NCBI RefSeq assembly: GCF_009827495.1
Contig: NZ_WTZA01000002.1
Coordinates: forward strand, 124,001-188,000
Length of the DNA stretch: 64,000 nt
From: Tsuneonella aeria
Lineage (GTDB): Bacteria; Pseudomonadota; Alphaproteobacteria; Sphingomonadales; Sphingomonadaceae
Direction of reading: 5' to 3'
Part shown: piece after piece, positions 1 to 8,289 of the stretch
How the letters are laid out: each line of letters starts with the position of its first letter
Numbering within the stretch: position 1 is the first letter of the stretch
Notes under the pieces: generated by a model
Databases searched by the model: none
The model's input: only the letters and a program-made list of their open reading frames with translations
Told to the model about the DNA's origin: nothing
Made by a program: the position numbers and the translations under genes

Positions 1-311
1 GGCTTGGCGATCACGCCCCTTGCGTCGAGCATTGAGAAACTCTGCATTTCTGCCCGCTGCGCGCGAGCGGTGACGAACAGGACGGGCGTGTCGATTCCTC
101 GTTCTCGCAGCTGCGAGAGCACAGCCGGTCCATCCATCACCGGCATCATGACGTCGAGCAGGATGATCGCCGGTCGCCACTCCTCTGCGAGCGAAAGCGC
201 CTGTGTTCCTGAAGCTGCGGTGCGGACTTCGAACTCGGGATCGAGCGAGAGCGCCAGTTCGGCAATTTCGCGAATATCGGGCTCATCATCAACGTAGAGG
301 ACGCGGATCAT
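1..311 (-). CDS. Response regulator receiver protein (C-terminus beyond window edge)
   Basis: A CheY-like receiver domain runs from the ATG at 311 to the window edge. It shows the acidic pair near residues 8-9 (YVDDEPD), the phosphoacceptor Asp53 in LLDVMMP, and the Thr/Lys switch region (VTAR, then VIAKP) close to the cut. The start ATG overlaps the stop of the upstream hybrid kinase by 4 bp (ATGA), so the two are translationally coupled and probably form a phosphorelay. Whether an output domain follows cannot be seen. Receiver assignment is firm; the target is unknown. Confidence 0.9.
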   Translation of the reverse strand, partial: MIRVLYVDDEPDIREIAELALSLDPEFEVRTAASGTQALSLAEEWRPAIILLDVMMPVMDGPAVLSQLRERGIDTPVLFVTARAQRAEMQSFSMLDARGVIAK

Positions 312-2422
312 CGGCTCTTCCCAGGTTGCTCGATCAGACGCATTGTTGTCGCCACAAGATCCTCGACCGAATGGCGGCTCTTGATCAGCACTGCGTCCAC
401 CTCGCCCTGCTCGTACGGTTCGTCGGCAGCCGTGAAGAGCACGAGCTTTGCGGACGGCTGCATAGTCCGCAGTATCGGCACGAGAGACAGGCCGCTGTGC
501 GGCGCCACACCCACATCGATGATCGCCGCGGCGAACGAGCCGCTCGCGGCCGTCGCACGCGCTTCTTCCAATGTCGCCACGGAGACAATGTTGGCTCGAC
601 CCGCGAAGGTACTGCTGACAATGTCGAGACAGTCATGGTCGTCGTCCAGATGCAGGATCGCCGGTAGCCCTGTCGAGAGGGCGCTCTCCTCTTCACTGCC
701 CATTTCGCAGATCATCGGCAGGTCGACCGAGAAGGTTGTGCCGCCGCCCTGCCGCTCACTGAAGGATATCTGGCCATTGTGACGCTGGGCGATCTCTCGC
801 GCGATCGAGAGACCGAGACCCGTGCCTCCGCGAGCGCGACTGTCGGAACTGTCGGCCATCGCAAATTTCCCGAAGATCCGGCTACGGAACTCCTCTGGTA
901 TTCCTGCGCCCCGATCGCACACGTCGATCCGCACGTTCGTACCCTCTTGGCGGGCGATAATCTCCACCATGCCGCCCGAGGGCGAGTACTTGATCGCGTT
1001 GGAAACCAAGTTGGTCAGCAGCTGCTCCAGCCGATCTGCATCGCCCTCGACGACCAGCGGCCACGCCGGATGGTGGGCCTCCAGCGTGACTCCGCGGTCG
1101 GCTGCAAAGTGGGTGTTACTCGCCACGACCCGGTCGATCAGCGGCGAGACCCTCAAGCGCCGCATGTCGAAGTGCATTTTGCCTGCCTCGATCTTCTCGA
1201 TATCGAGGATATCGTTGATCAGGCGCACGAGCCTCTCGCAGTTGTTGTAAGCGATCTGGACGAGGCGCATCGCTTTTTCGCCGACCGGACCCACCGCACC
1301 TGACGAAATCAAGCCGAGCGCGCCGCCAATCGAAGTCAGCGGTGTGCGAAGTTCATGACTAACCGTGGAGACGAACTCGGTCTTCAGGCCTTCGACCCGT
1401 TTCTGGTTCGTAACATCGCGAACAATGGCGACGTAGCCCGCGCCGGGCGCAATCTGGCTGATTGTCACATCGGTTTCGAACCTAGATTCGTCCTTTCGTC
1501 TTCCGGTAAACTCCTGCCGTCCGCCCGCACCGTCTCGGCCCGCGACTCCCACCCGTCGCAGCCACTTCATGCTGTCCTCAAGCACGGGTGGATCGGCCAT
1601 CAGGAAGGTGTTGTGCCGTCCGATCAGCTCATCCTCGTCGTAGCCGAACAGCCGCGTAATGCTCGGATTGGTTCCCCGGATGTTCCCCTCTTCGTCCAGA
1701 AGCATAAGCCCGTCTGCAGTGCCGTTGATGACGGCCCGGAAGCGCGCTGCGAGTTCATCAGCCCGCAAGAGCTGGATCTTTCGTGCCCGGACTGCGCGCG
1801 CCGTCACTATTCCAACCAGCGCCAGCAACACAGAGAACACGGCAAGCAGTAGGTAAGTCGTCGTTTCGATACGTAGCCTGGACTCGTCGCGAATGCCGAT
1901 GGTCCGCGCGAGACGTCGCTCCTCGATCCGGTCCAGCCGCTGCACTTCGGAGCGGATGGCGTCCATCAGGCGTTTGCCGGTTCCCTCTGCGATGATGGCG
2001 CGCGATGCCGCCAGGTCGCCGGCTCGGGTTTGTGCCAGGGACGCCTCGACGAAAGCCAACTTGCTCGCCGACAGTCTCTTTAGGACAGCAGTATCCCCTG
2101 CATACGACGGGTTTTCGGATGCTTGCTGGTCAAGCTTGCTGAAATCTGAGGCTATGCGGCTTTTACCGCGCGTATAGGGTTCGAGAAACTCACTTCGGCC
2201 CGTCAGGATATAGCCCTGCTGGCCGGTTTGGACATCGAGATGATCTACCAGAAGGCTGGCTAACGTGGCCCTGCGCTCGACTGATCTGTCGACCACTGTC
2301 CGCAATTGTCGAATATCGTGAAACTCTCCCTGGAGAAGGAAGAAAAAGCCCACGAGACTGAGCGGGATTGATAGAAGCACCAGGCCGGATATTGCTCGGC
2401 GGATTTTATCGCGTTTGCGCAT
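308..2422 (-). CDS. CHASE3-PAS hybrid sensor histidine kinase with C-terminal receiver
   Basis: This 704-residue membrane sensor kinase has TM1 (about 11-30), an extracytoplasmic CHASE3-like helical domain (35-185, with QTGQQGYILTG typical of the family), TM2 (190-210), a PAS domain (225-340), HisKA with phospho-accepting His356 in SHELRTPL, and HATPase_c with an N box (NLVSNAIKYS) and G boxes (DRGAGI, GGTGLGLSI). A terminal receiver (588-700) has Asp636 and Lys681. The receiver motif is LDDDHD and the residue after the acceptor is Val, so phosphotransfer looks possible. The ligand is unknown. It is coupled to the receiver-only gene that follows it. Codon use is less G+C-rich than in the genes after 8.3 kb, which fits an accessory island. 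Confidence 0.92.
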   Translation of the reverse strand: MRKRDKIRRAISGLVLLSIPLSLVGFFFLLQGEFHDIRQLRTVVDRSVERRATLASLLVDHLDVQTGQQGYILTGRSEFLEPYTRGKSRIASDFSKLDQQASENPSYAGDTAVLKRLSASKLAFVEASLAQTRAGDLAASRAIIAEGTGKRLMDAIRSEVQRLDRIEERRLARTIGIRDESRLRIETTTYLLLAVFSVLLALVGIVTARAVRARKIQLLRADELAARFRAVINGTADGLMLLDEEGNIRGTNPSITRLFGYDEDELIGRHNTFLMADPPVLEDSMKWLRRVGVAGRDGAGGRQEFTGRRKDESRFETDVTISQIAPGAGYVAIVRDVTNQKRVEGLKTEFVSTVSHELRTPLTSIGGALGLISSGAVGPVGEKAMRLVQIAYNNCERLVRLINDILDIEKIEAGKMHFDMRRLRVSPLIDRVVASNTHFAADRGVTLEAHHPAWPLVVEGDADRLEQLLTNLVSNAIKYSPSGGMVEIIARQEGTNVRIDVCDRGAGIPEEFRSRIFGKFAMADSSDSRARGGTGLGLSIAREIAQRHNGQISFSERQGGGTTFSVDLPMICEMGSEEESALSTGLPAILHLDDDHDCLDIVSSTFAGRANIVSVATLEEARATAASGSFAAAIIDVGVAPHSGLSLVPILRTMQPSAKLVLFTAADEPYEQGEVDAVLIKSRHSVEDLVATTMRLIEQPGKSR

Positions 2423-2569
2423 GGTTCTTTACGATGGTGGTTGTAGGATCTCCTTAGCGAGGTGGGCGAAAATCACCTCACAAATGTGAATGCAGCTTCC
2501 GTCGGGAGTCATCGCCCTGCCGCAACGACCCGTATTGCGGAGTATCGGCGCCGACTGGTCCAGGCCTGA

Positions 2570-3118
2570 TCAGGGTGCTGCGGTCGCCTCAGGCGGTAGC
2601 TTTAGTCCTGATAGCTTCCAACCGAGACCGTAGCGCTCGAAGATCAGGCAGGGACCGGACTTCCCGTCAGCGGCCTTCGGCGTCGCGGTAAACGTGTCGA
2701 AGCCGTCGCGGTCGATATCCCAATTCACCGACTTGGCCTCCCCGGCTTGCGCACCAATTTCGCCCGGCTTCTGCATTTTCCCCTCTTCAATCATGGCGTA
2801 CATGCTCTCGGGGGTGACGAACCCCTCTACTATGCCGTCAACCATGCCCATCGCGATCACCGCGCCGATCTTGCCGAAGGGGTTGTCCTCAATCTCGGGC
2901 TTGGCCATTTCGCGGGCCATCACGGCACGAAGTTGCGTCTTCAGCGACTCACGCACCTTCGGGAAGTCGATCGACTCTTCGAGCTGGGTGCTGTCCCCGC
3001 TTTGTGCGGCGTTCTTCAATTGGTTCATCGCGTAGGCTGGCGATGCGAAGTACCACAACGCCGCCGCGCCGATCACCGCTATGCTCGCCAGGATGACTAG
3101 GACTTTGTTCCTGCTCAT
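2570..3118 (-). CDS. DUF2939 family membrane-anchored protein
   Basis: This 182-residue protein has an N-terminal hydrophobic anchor or signal (residues 6-30) and a soluble remainder ending in a KLSGLKLPPE-type segment characteristic of DUF2939 proteins. The family has no established biochemical role. The start ATG follows a clear Shine-Dalgarno (GGGGAGA, 5-11 bases upstream). Its 5' end lies about 65 bp from the outer edge of the left inverted repeat, so it is the last intact gene outside the repeat-bounded segment. Single-gene transcription is likely. Confidence 0.75.
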   Translation of the reverse strand: MSRNKVLVILASIAVIGAAALWYFASPAYAMNQLKNAAQSGDSTQLEESIDFPKVRESLKTQLRAVMAREMAKPEIEDNPFGKIGAVIAMGMVDGIVEGFVTPESMYAMIEEGKMQKPGEIGAQAGEAKSVNWDIDRDGFDTFTATPKAADGKSGPCLIFERYGLGWKLSGLKLPPEATAAP

Positions 3119-3182
3119 GAATATCTCCCCCTTGTCATGATGGCGGTAACAGAAATCGAGCGCCCGGCCACTCTCCTCCTGA

Positions 3183-3411
3183 CCGGCATGTCCGCCGGCA
3201 GCGCCGGCACCCGCAACGCTCGTGGACCAGGAGATGCAAAGTGACTTGGATTAAGACGCACTTCACTGCTGACTTCGCGTGTCCGGAAAGGCGCTCCTAA
3301 TCCCTCCTTCGCCTTTCTGGATCTTGCTGTGACGGCGCCTGTAATCTTCCTTGTGGAGCAGCTGTTTTAGCTGGACTTAGCCCTAGAAGCCGACTGTCTG
3401 CTTCCGGCCCA
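3183..3411 (+). repeat. Left copy of 229 bp inverted repeat
   Basis: The reverse complement of this stretch matches 8061-8289 at 228 of 229 bases; the single difference is at 3216 (A here, where G would be expected from 8256). Identity stops abruptly at both ends. It lies between the DUF2939 gene and the integrase and shows no convincing coding capacity of its own. The gap 3119-3467 holds only this repeat and the integrase leader. Confidence 0.95.
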
Positions 3412-3467
3412 GCATCCGACCCGCAGGTCTGTTTCTCTCACGGCCATTCCGGCCGCGGAGAAATGCC

Positions 3468-4100
3468 ATGGGCTACTCACAATACGATCCATCGATGCAG
3501 GGGAGAGCACCTTGGAATGCTGGCAAGACTGTCGGTACCAAGAGGCCACTGACGCAAAAGCAGATTTGGGCGGTCCGCTTCTTCCTCGATCGGGAGGGCC
3601 GGCTTCGGGACCGCGCGCTGTTTGATCTTGCGATCGACAGCAAGCTGCGTGGCTGCGACCTGGTGAAGATCAAGATCGGAGACCTCGTCGCTGGCGATGA
3701 GGTCCGCACTCGGGCCATCGTAATACAGCAGAAGACCGGCCGACCGGTCCAGTTCGAGCTGACAAACGATGTGCGCGCCAGCTTGCTTGCCTGGTTGGAG
3801 CTGCGCGGTGGCTCGCTTGACGAGCATACGTTCCCCAGCCGCGTCGACCGCTCAAACCACATGAGCACCAGACAATATGCTCGCTTGGTCGATGAATGGG
3901 TGACGGCGATCGGTCTTCGACGTGCAGAGTACGGCACGCACTCCCTTCGTCGAACCAAGGCTTCGATGATCTACAAGGCGACCGGCAATCTGCGCGCCGT
4001 GCAGATCCTGCTCGGCCATACGAAGATCGAGAACACGGTCCGATATCTCGGAGTCGACGTTGAAGATGCTCTCCTGCTCGCGGAGCGCACTGAAATCTGA
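3468..4100 (+). CDS. Tyrosine recombinase / integrase, catalytic domain only
   Basis: This 210-residue protein carries the tyrosine recombinase signature: Arg in SKLRGCDL, Lys in QQKTGRP, the HxxR box in THSLRR, a second His in LLGHTKIENTVRY, and the Tyr nucleophile in RYLGVD. It lacks the usual N-terminal SAM-like core-binding domain, so it is a minimal or truncated integrase of a type common in proteobacterial islands. The ATG at 3468 has GCGGAG seven bases upstream; an ATG at 3463 is in another frame. It sits just inside the left inverted repeat and reads inward, the classic position for an element's integrase. Whether it acts on the flanking repeats is inference. Confidence 0.88.
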   Translation: MGYSQYDPSMQGRAPWNAGKTVGTKRPLTQKQIWAVRFFLDREGRLRDRALFDLAIDSKLRGCDLVKIKIGDLVAGDEVRTRAIVIQQKTGRPVQFELTNDVRASLLAWLELRGGSLDEHTFPSRVDRSNHMSTRQYARLVDEWVTAIGLRRAEYGTHSLRRTKASMIYKATGNLRAVQILLGHTKIENTVRYLGVDVEDALLLAERTEI

Positions 4101-4246
4101 CATCGGAGCGGTCATTCCTTCGTGGGATGGCCGCTTCTCCGACCGTACGGCAGCGAACTGACCCTCTGAAAATGGGTGGAAAGCTGTCACTTGCGACTGC
4201 GGCACAGGCCTAACCGCAGAATCCCATTTCGAAGCAAACCCTAAGA

Positions 4247-6097
4247 TTATGACAGCCGCCGGATGACTTCGTTCAGATCGTTTTCGGAATAGGGCTTCGA
4301 CAGTCGAGGCAATGCGAGTTCCTCCCCATGCGGAAGGTCCGCATAGCCTGACGCCAGGATGATTTTGAGGTCAGGCAGTATTGCCGTGGCACGGCGCACC
4401 AACTCCGCTCCGTTCATGTGTGGCATCGCATAGTCGGTGATCATTAGGTCGATAGCTTCTCGCTGCAATGTTTCGAGCGCTTCCCTTCCGCTACTGGCCT
4501 GGTGCACCTGGTGCCCCATATCCTCTAGGATCGTCACAGTGTTGAGGAGGATAAGTGCGTCATCGTCGACCGCAAGTATGCGGAGAGTTTTGGCGACCGG
4601 CGAGGTTACAGTGTCCGGTGGGATAGAGTCCGCAGGTGACTCCTCATTGGCTATGCGAAGACATATTTCTACGGTTGTTCCTCGACCTTCTTCGCTGCTG
4701 AGCTTGAAGGCGCCCCCAAACTGCTCGGTCATCCCTTTCACCATTGAAAGGCCCAAGCCAGTTCCCTTGCCGACGCCTTTGGTCGTGAAGAACGGCTCGG
4801 CTGCATGCGTAAGCGTAGCCTGATCCATGCCCTCACCTTCGTCTAGGACAGACAGACAAACCATGTCTTCTGCTGACTCGCCGCCTTCGACTTTGGTTGC
4901 ACCGATCGTGACCGTGCCCCCATTCGGCATTGCGTCACGCGCATTTACCACCAGGTTCATGATCGCCAACTCGAGCTGACTTCGATCAGCGACCACCGGA
5001 GGAAGCTGCAACGGAAACGCAAGGCGTATTGCAATCCCCGCTCCGATCGTTCGTTGAAGAAGCTGCGTCATGTCACGCACGGCGCTCAAGAGGTCGACGG
5101 CCTCGAGCTCGAGTTCCTGCTTGCGTGCAAAAGCCAGCATGCGTTGCGTTAAGGTGGCTCCGCGCTCTGCTGCACTAATTGCGTTCTCGATAAAGCTGTC
5201 GGATTCTCGTCCGGCCGAGATACGTCGCTGGGCGATGCGGAGACTGCTGAGGATCGCCGCCAAGATATTGTTAAAGTCATGAGCGACGCCCCCGGTGAGT
5301 TGCCCGATTGCCTCCATTTTCTGCGATTGGAAAAAATGTTCGCGCGACTGCTCCAGCTCGATTTGCGCGTTCCGCCGCTCTGTCAAATCGCGAGTGACCT
5401 TTGTAAAGCCGAGAAGTTCGCTTTGGTCGTTGACGATACGATCGATTACCACGCTCGCCCAAAAACGGGTTCCATCTTTTCGAACCCGCCACCCTTCTGC
5501 TTCGAAGCGACCTTCCGCGGACGCGGTTTCTAACGCAGTTGCAGGGATCCCTGCCGCTCGATCCTCATCGGTGTAAAATCGGGAAAAATGCTCTCCGACA
5601 ATCTCGCTCTCGCTATACCCTTTAAATCGCTCAGCACCGGCATTCCAACTCGCCACGTTACCTGCCGTGTCGAGCATGTAGATCGCATAGTCAGTTACCC
5701 CCTGAACCAGCATTCTAAAGCGTTCTTCGCTCCTACGAAGAGCTTCTTCCGCGCTCCTTCTCTCCGTGAGGTCGCGCGTGATCTTGGCAAATCCCACATG
5801 ATCGCCACGCTCATCGCGGATAGCCTGGATGATTACGTTGGCCCAAAAGCGGCTTCCATCCTTTCGGACCCGCCAGCCCTCGGCTTCAAAGCGTCCTTCA
5901 GCCAGCGCCGCAGCAAGAGCAGCTTGAGGCGCGCCCGCGGAACTATCCTTCTGGGTATAGAACCGGGAGAAATGCTCGCCGATTATCTCCGAGGGCTCGT
6001 ATCCCTTGAGGCGCTGCGCTCCCGTGTTCCAAGAGCGGACTGTGCCACCGGGATCGAGCATATAGATTGCGTAATCGGTGACGCTTTCAAGCAGCAA
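4247..6097 (-). CDS. Tandem-PAS hybrid histidine kinase with receiver
   Basis: This protein of about 616 residues has two nearly duplicate PAS domains (about 1-112 and 130-240; both carry the GRFEAEGWRVRKDG element), HisKA with His273 in GGVAHDFNNIL, HATPase_c (DEGEGM, GKGTGLGLSMV) and a receiver (about 505-616) with Asp in MITDYAMP and Lys in LSKPYS. No membrane segment is visible, so it is a cytoplasmic sensor. The start is uncertain: the best candidate is TTG at 6097 with GGAG immediately before it, and the frame stays open to 6193 without ATG or GTG, so N-terminal loss is possible. The GGVAHDFNN class often signals to a separate regulator. The stimulus is unknown. Confidence 0.88.
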   Translation of the reverse strand: MLLESVTDYAIYMLDPGGTVRSWNTGAQRLKGYEPSEIIGEHFSRFYTQKDSSAGAPQAALAAALAEGRFEAEGWRVRKDGSRFWANVIIQAIRDERGDHVGFAKITRDLTERRSAEEALRRSEERFRMLVQGVTDYAIYMLDTAGNVASWNAGAERFKGYSESEIVGEHFSRFYTDEDRAAGIPATALETASAEGRFEAEGWRVRKDGTRFWASVVIDRIVNDQSELLGFTKVTRDLTERRNAQIELEQSREHFFQSQKMEAIGQLTGGVAHDFNNILAAILSSLRIAQRRISAGRESDSFIENAISAAERGATLTQRMLAFARKQELELEAVDLLSAVRDMTQLLQRTIGAGIAIRLAFPLQLPPVVADRSQLELAIMNLVVNARDAMPNGGTVTIGATKVEGGESAEDMVCLSVLDEGEGMDQATLTHAAEPFFTTKGVGKGTGLGLSMVKGMTEQFGGAFKLSSEEGRGTTVEICLRIANEESPADSIPPDTVTSPVAKTLRILAVDDDALILLNTVTILEDMGHQVHQASSGREALETLQREAIDLMITDYAMPHMNGAELVRRATAILPDLKIILASGYADLPHGEELALPRLSKPYSENDLNEVIRRLS

Positions 6098-6412
6098 CTC
6101 CGCCCGAGTAGCGGTCTCAGAATCATGTGATTGATGAATCGTGCTTCCCCTCGTCCGGTCAACCGGAGGAGCGGCCAGGGGTTCCCGCCGTTGTCACATG
6201 TTGTCGGTCGACGCTCCTGCCGCTTTCGAGCGCTGGACTGGTGTCCGCATTGGGTCGGTAGCAGACAGGCGTCTTATCGGTCACAGCACGTGTAGAGCTG
6301 CCATTCCGCAACTGGCCCAAACACTGCCATCACCTCCGCGGAAGCTAGATGGGCGAAGCCTGCCGTTCCGCTGACCTCGATCGTATGCAAGCTGCTAAAG
6401 CAAATCAGGCGA
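6098..6412. other. Noncoding gap inside the repeat-bounded segment
   Basis: No convincing gene is seen here. The stretch contains one copy of a short dispersed repeat (6244-6270), also found near 3391-3411, 8002-8025 and 8053-8085. It may hold the promoter of the PAS kinase on the minus strand, but no clear -35/-10 pair stands out. Confidence 0.5.
6244..6270 (+). repeat. Short dispersed intergenic repeat, copy 1
   Basis: The core TTGGGTCGGTAGCAGACAGG resembles TTGGGCCGGAAGCAGACAG at 8060-8079 and the inverted TTGGGCCGGTAGCGGACTGG (reverse strand of 8003-8022). All copies found are noncoding and inside the 3183-8289 segment. Function unknown. Confidence 0.6.
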
Positions 6413-7002
6413 TCAGTCGGGCAAAAGAGACCATCCTTCACGGCTCAGACGCCAGTTGATGAAGGTAACCATGTCAGCCCAGAGCGCATCGACTTGGCTC
6501 TTCGTTGAGCCAATTCCATGGCCTGCCTCTTCATCAACCCGAAGCAAGACGACGTTGTCGGGGTTGATCGCGCGCATGCGAGCGGCAAGCTTCGCTGGTT
6601 GCCAACTGTCTACTCGGCTGTCGTTGAGGCCTGTCGTAATGAGATACGGCGGGTAGCGAGTGGCCTCTTTCAATTGCTGGTAGCCATCCATGGCAAGCAG
6701 ATTTCTGAAGCCTGGTTCGTCCTTGATCGTCCCAAATTCCGGGATGTTAGCCGGCCCGTTAGTCTGAAATTCGGCTCGCAATGCACTGGCCATTGGAACC
6801 TGATTGATCACACCCGCGAATAGCTCTGGCCGTTCGATCGGGGACATAACCATGGGAATGCCGCCGGCAGAACCGCCAGTGATGAAAAGCATTTCCGGCG
6901 TCGTTAGGCCCTTTGCGATCGCAGTCTCAGCGCAGGCGATCAGGTCACGCCATGTGTTGGGCTTGTTGGCGTCCTTCCCTCCCAGACGCCCGGTTACCGG
7001 TT
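6413..7002 (-). pseudogene. C-terminal fragment of prolyl oligopeptidase-family (S9) serine peptidase
   Basis: The coding frame shows the catalytic end of an S9 alpha/beta hydrolase: KPNTWRDLIACAE, the nucleophile elbow GGSAGG, the acid region GLNDSRVD and the His in EEAGHGIGS. About 195 residues remain, against roughly 700 for the family, and the beta-propeller half is missing. Upstream of about 6990 the frame runs antisense-free into sequence that also encodes the C-terminus of the TspO-like gene in another frame, so homology breaks abruptly. This looks like a fusion junction left by deletion. The fragment could still be translated but would lack substrate gating. Confidence 0.75.
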
Positions 7003-7803
7003 CTGACCGGAAGGCACTCCGAACCACATCCCTGAAGGCGCTCGCCTGAGCCCGACGATCGCACCGATCACGACCAGCACTGCCGAAACGGCAGCCGCCA
7101 GCGCGACCGCCTCCGCCCTTTGCCCGCCCGCCGCATAAATCGCCGAAAGCGCCCACAGGAATACCAGCGCGTAAGGTGGATTGCCGCAACCGCGCGCGAG
7201 CGCGAGCGCGGCGATGATCCCGCCGACGACCACGATCGCCGCGCTGATCAGCGGGGTGGCGTCACCCGCCTCTACGCCGTGAAACCGCAGCGAGGCCGCG
7301 ATGTTGACGATCGTCGCTGCGGTCAGCCACGCGGCCAGCGCGCTTAGCGGAAGCACCGCCATCCACCGCTGCGCCGTGGTGAAACCGCCATCCCACGCGG
7401 AAAACACCCGATAGCAACGCAGGAGGCACACGAGAGTGAAGATGATGATCGCGGCCGAAATCGCCGACAGTCCGAACGACTGTGTATACAGCGCCCAAAC
7501 CGCGTTGCCGGCGAATGCGCCCGCGGCGGGCCAGCGCAATTTTGCGAGCAGCGGATCGGCCGTGTTGCTCGGGAGGAACTGGTAGACCGCGAACACGAAC
7601 GCGCCGGTATAGAGCGCTCCCCAGATCGAGAACGCCCAGCCGGCCGGGGTGATGAGGGTCCTGACGTCGTCTGACTGCGAGCCAATGGGTTCTCCGATTC
7701 CGAGGCTCGGGAGCACGGGAATCAGAACTTGCAGGAGGGCCGCCGCAATCACGAACCAGCGGACCGAGGAGGCTGGCGAGTTGTTGATATGAGTTGTTGG
7801 CAT
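6994..7803 (-). CDS. TspO/MBR-like tryptophan-rich multipass membrane protein
   Basis: This 269-residue hydrophobic protein has about seven or eight membrane segments and a conserved TPAGWAFSIWGALY element, seen in TspO/MBR-related proteins of bacteria. It is longer than classical five-helix TspO (about 160 residues), so it belongs to a distant group of unknown ligand. The chosen ATG at 7803 follows AAAAGG; an upstream ATG at 7866 is possible. The last residues (about GMWFGVPSGQNR) overlap the deletion junction with the peptidase fragment, so the natural C-terminus may be lost. Confidence 0.7.
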   Translation of the reverse strand: MPTTHINNSPASSVRWFVIAAALLQVLIPVLPSLGIGEPIGSQSDDVRTLITPAGWAFSIWGALYTGAFVFAVYQFLPSNTADPLLAKLRWPAAGAFAGNAVWALYTQSFGLSAISAAIIIFTLVCLLRCYRVFSAWDGGFTTAQRWMAVLPLSALAAWLTAATIVNIAASLRFHGVEAGDATPLISAAIVVVGGIIAALALARGCGNPPYALVFLWALSAIYAAGGQRAEAVALAAAVSAVLVVIGAIVGLRRAPSGMWFGVPSGQNR

Positions 7804-8060
7804 GGGCCTTTTAACGGGCACGGGACAGTTTCGTGCCGCTTGAGGATCTAGATCCTGAGGCACCATTCAACCGTGATGCGAAGACGAGGCCCCTAGCGTC
7901 CGAACTTCTACGCCAGCAGACCGTTGAAAGAGCTCACACGGATGTCCGCAATTAGGTCGTTTCCTGCCAGTCGGCTTTCCCGGGCCCTAAGCCGCAAGGC
8001 TGCCAGTCCGCTACCGGCCCAATTGCTGCCGTTCCCGCTGGTACTATGAACGTCCGGAGT
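7804..8060. other. Noncoding stretch left of the right inverted repeat
   Basis: I see no gene. The stretch holds repeat copies at 8002-8025 (inverted) and 8053-8085 (running into the inverted repeat), plus leader sequence for the TspO-like gene. Confidence 0.5.
8002..8025 (-). repeat. Short dispersed intergenic repeat, inverted copy
   Basis: The reverse complement reads TTGGGCCGGTAGCGGACTGG, matching the copies at 6250-6269 and 8060-8079 with a few changes. Together with 8053-8085 it makes an imperfect inverted pair. Confidence 0.55.
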
Positions 8061-8085
8061 TGGGCCGGAAGCAGACAGTCGGCTT
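8053..8085 (+). repeat. Short dispersed intergenic repeat, copy overlapping right inverted repeat
   Basis: It contains TTGGGCCGGAAGCAGACAG and enters the right 229 bp repeat at 8061; the corresponding end of the left repeat (3391-3411) carries the same core in inverse orientation. The repeat boundary therefore falls inside this element. Confidence 0.55.
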
Positions 8086-8289
8086 CTAGGGCTAAGTCCA
8101 GCTAAAACAGCTGCTCCACAAGGAAGATTACAGGCGCCGTCACAGCAAGATCCAGAAAGGCGAAGGAGGGATTAGGAGCGCCTTTCCGGACACGCGAAGT
8201 CAGCAGTGAAGTGCGTCTTAATCCAAGTCACTTTGCATCTCCTGGTCCACGAGCGCTGCGGGTGCCGGCGCTGCCGGCGGACATGCCGG
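8061..8289 (-). repeat. Right copy of 229 bp inverted repeat
   Basis: This is the inverted partner of 3183-3411 with one mismatch (8256). Its outer 68 bases read in frame with the truncated gene that continues to 8743, so either gene sequence was included in the duplicated block or the element end fused to the gene by chance. Confidence 0.95.

Larger units (their letters stand above)
3183..8289. mobile_element. 5.1 kb segment bounded by 229 bp inverted repeats, with a tyrosine recombinase
   Basis: The left (3183-3411) and right (8061-8289) ends are inverted copies. Between them lie a short integrase (3468-4100), a hybrid kinase, a broken S9 peptidase, a TspO-like gene and dispersed short repeats. 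The base composition is lower in G+C than the DNA to the right. I find no direct target duplication outside the repeats. The right end abuts a gene lacking its 5' part, and the missing part is not on the left flank, so a simple transposon insertion does not explain the layout. Seen: repeats and gene content. Inferred: mobile or invertible segment, or an island edge formed by recombination. Confidence 0.45.
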
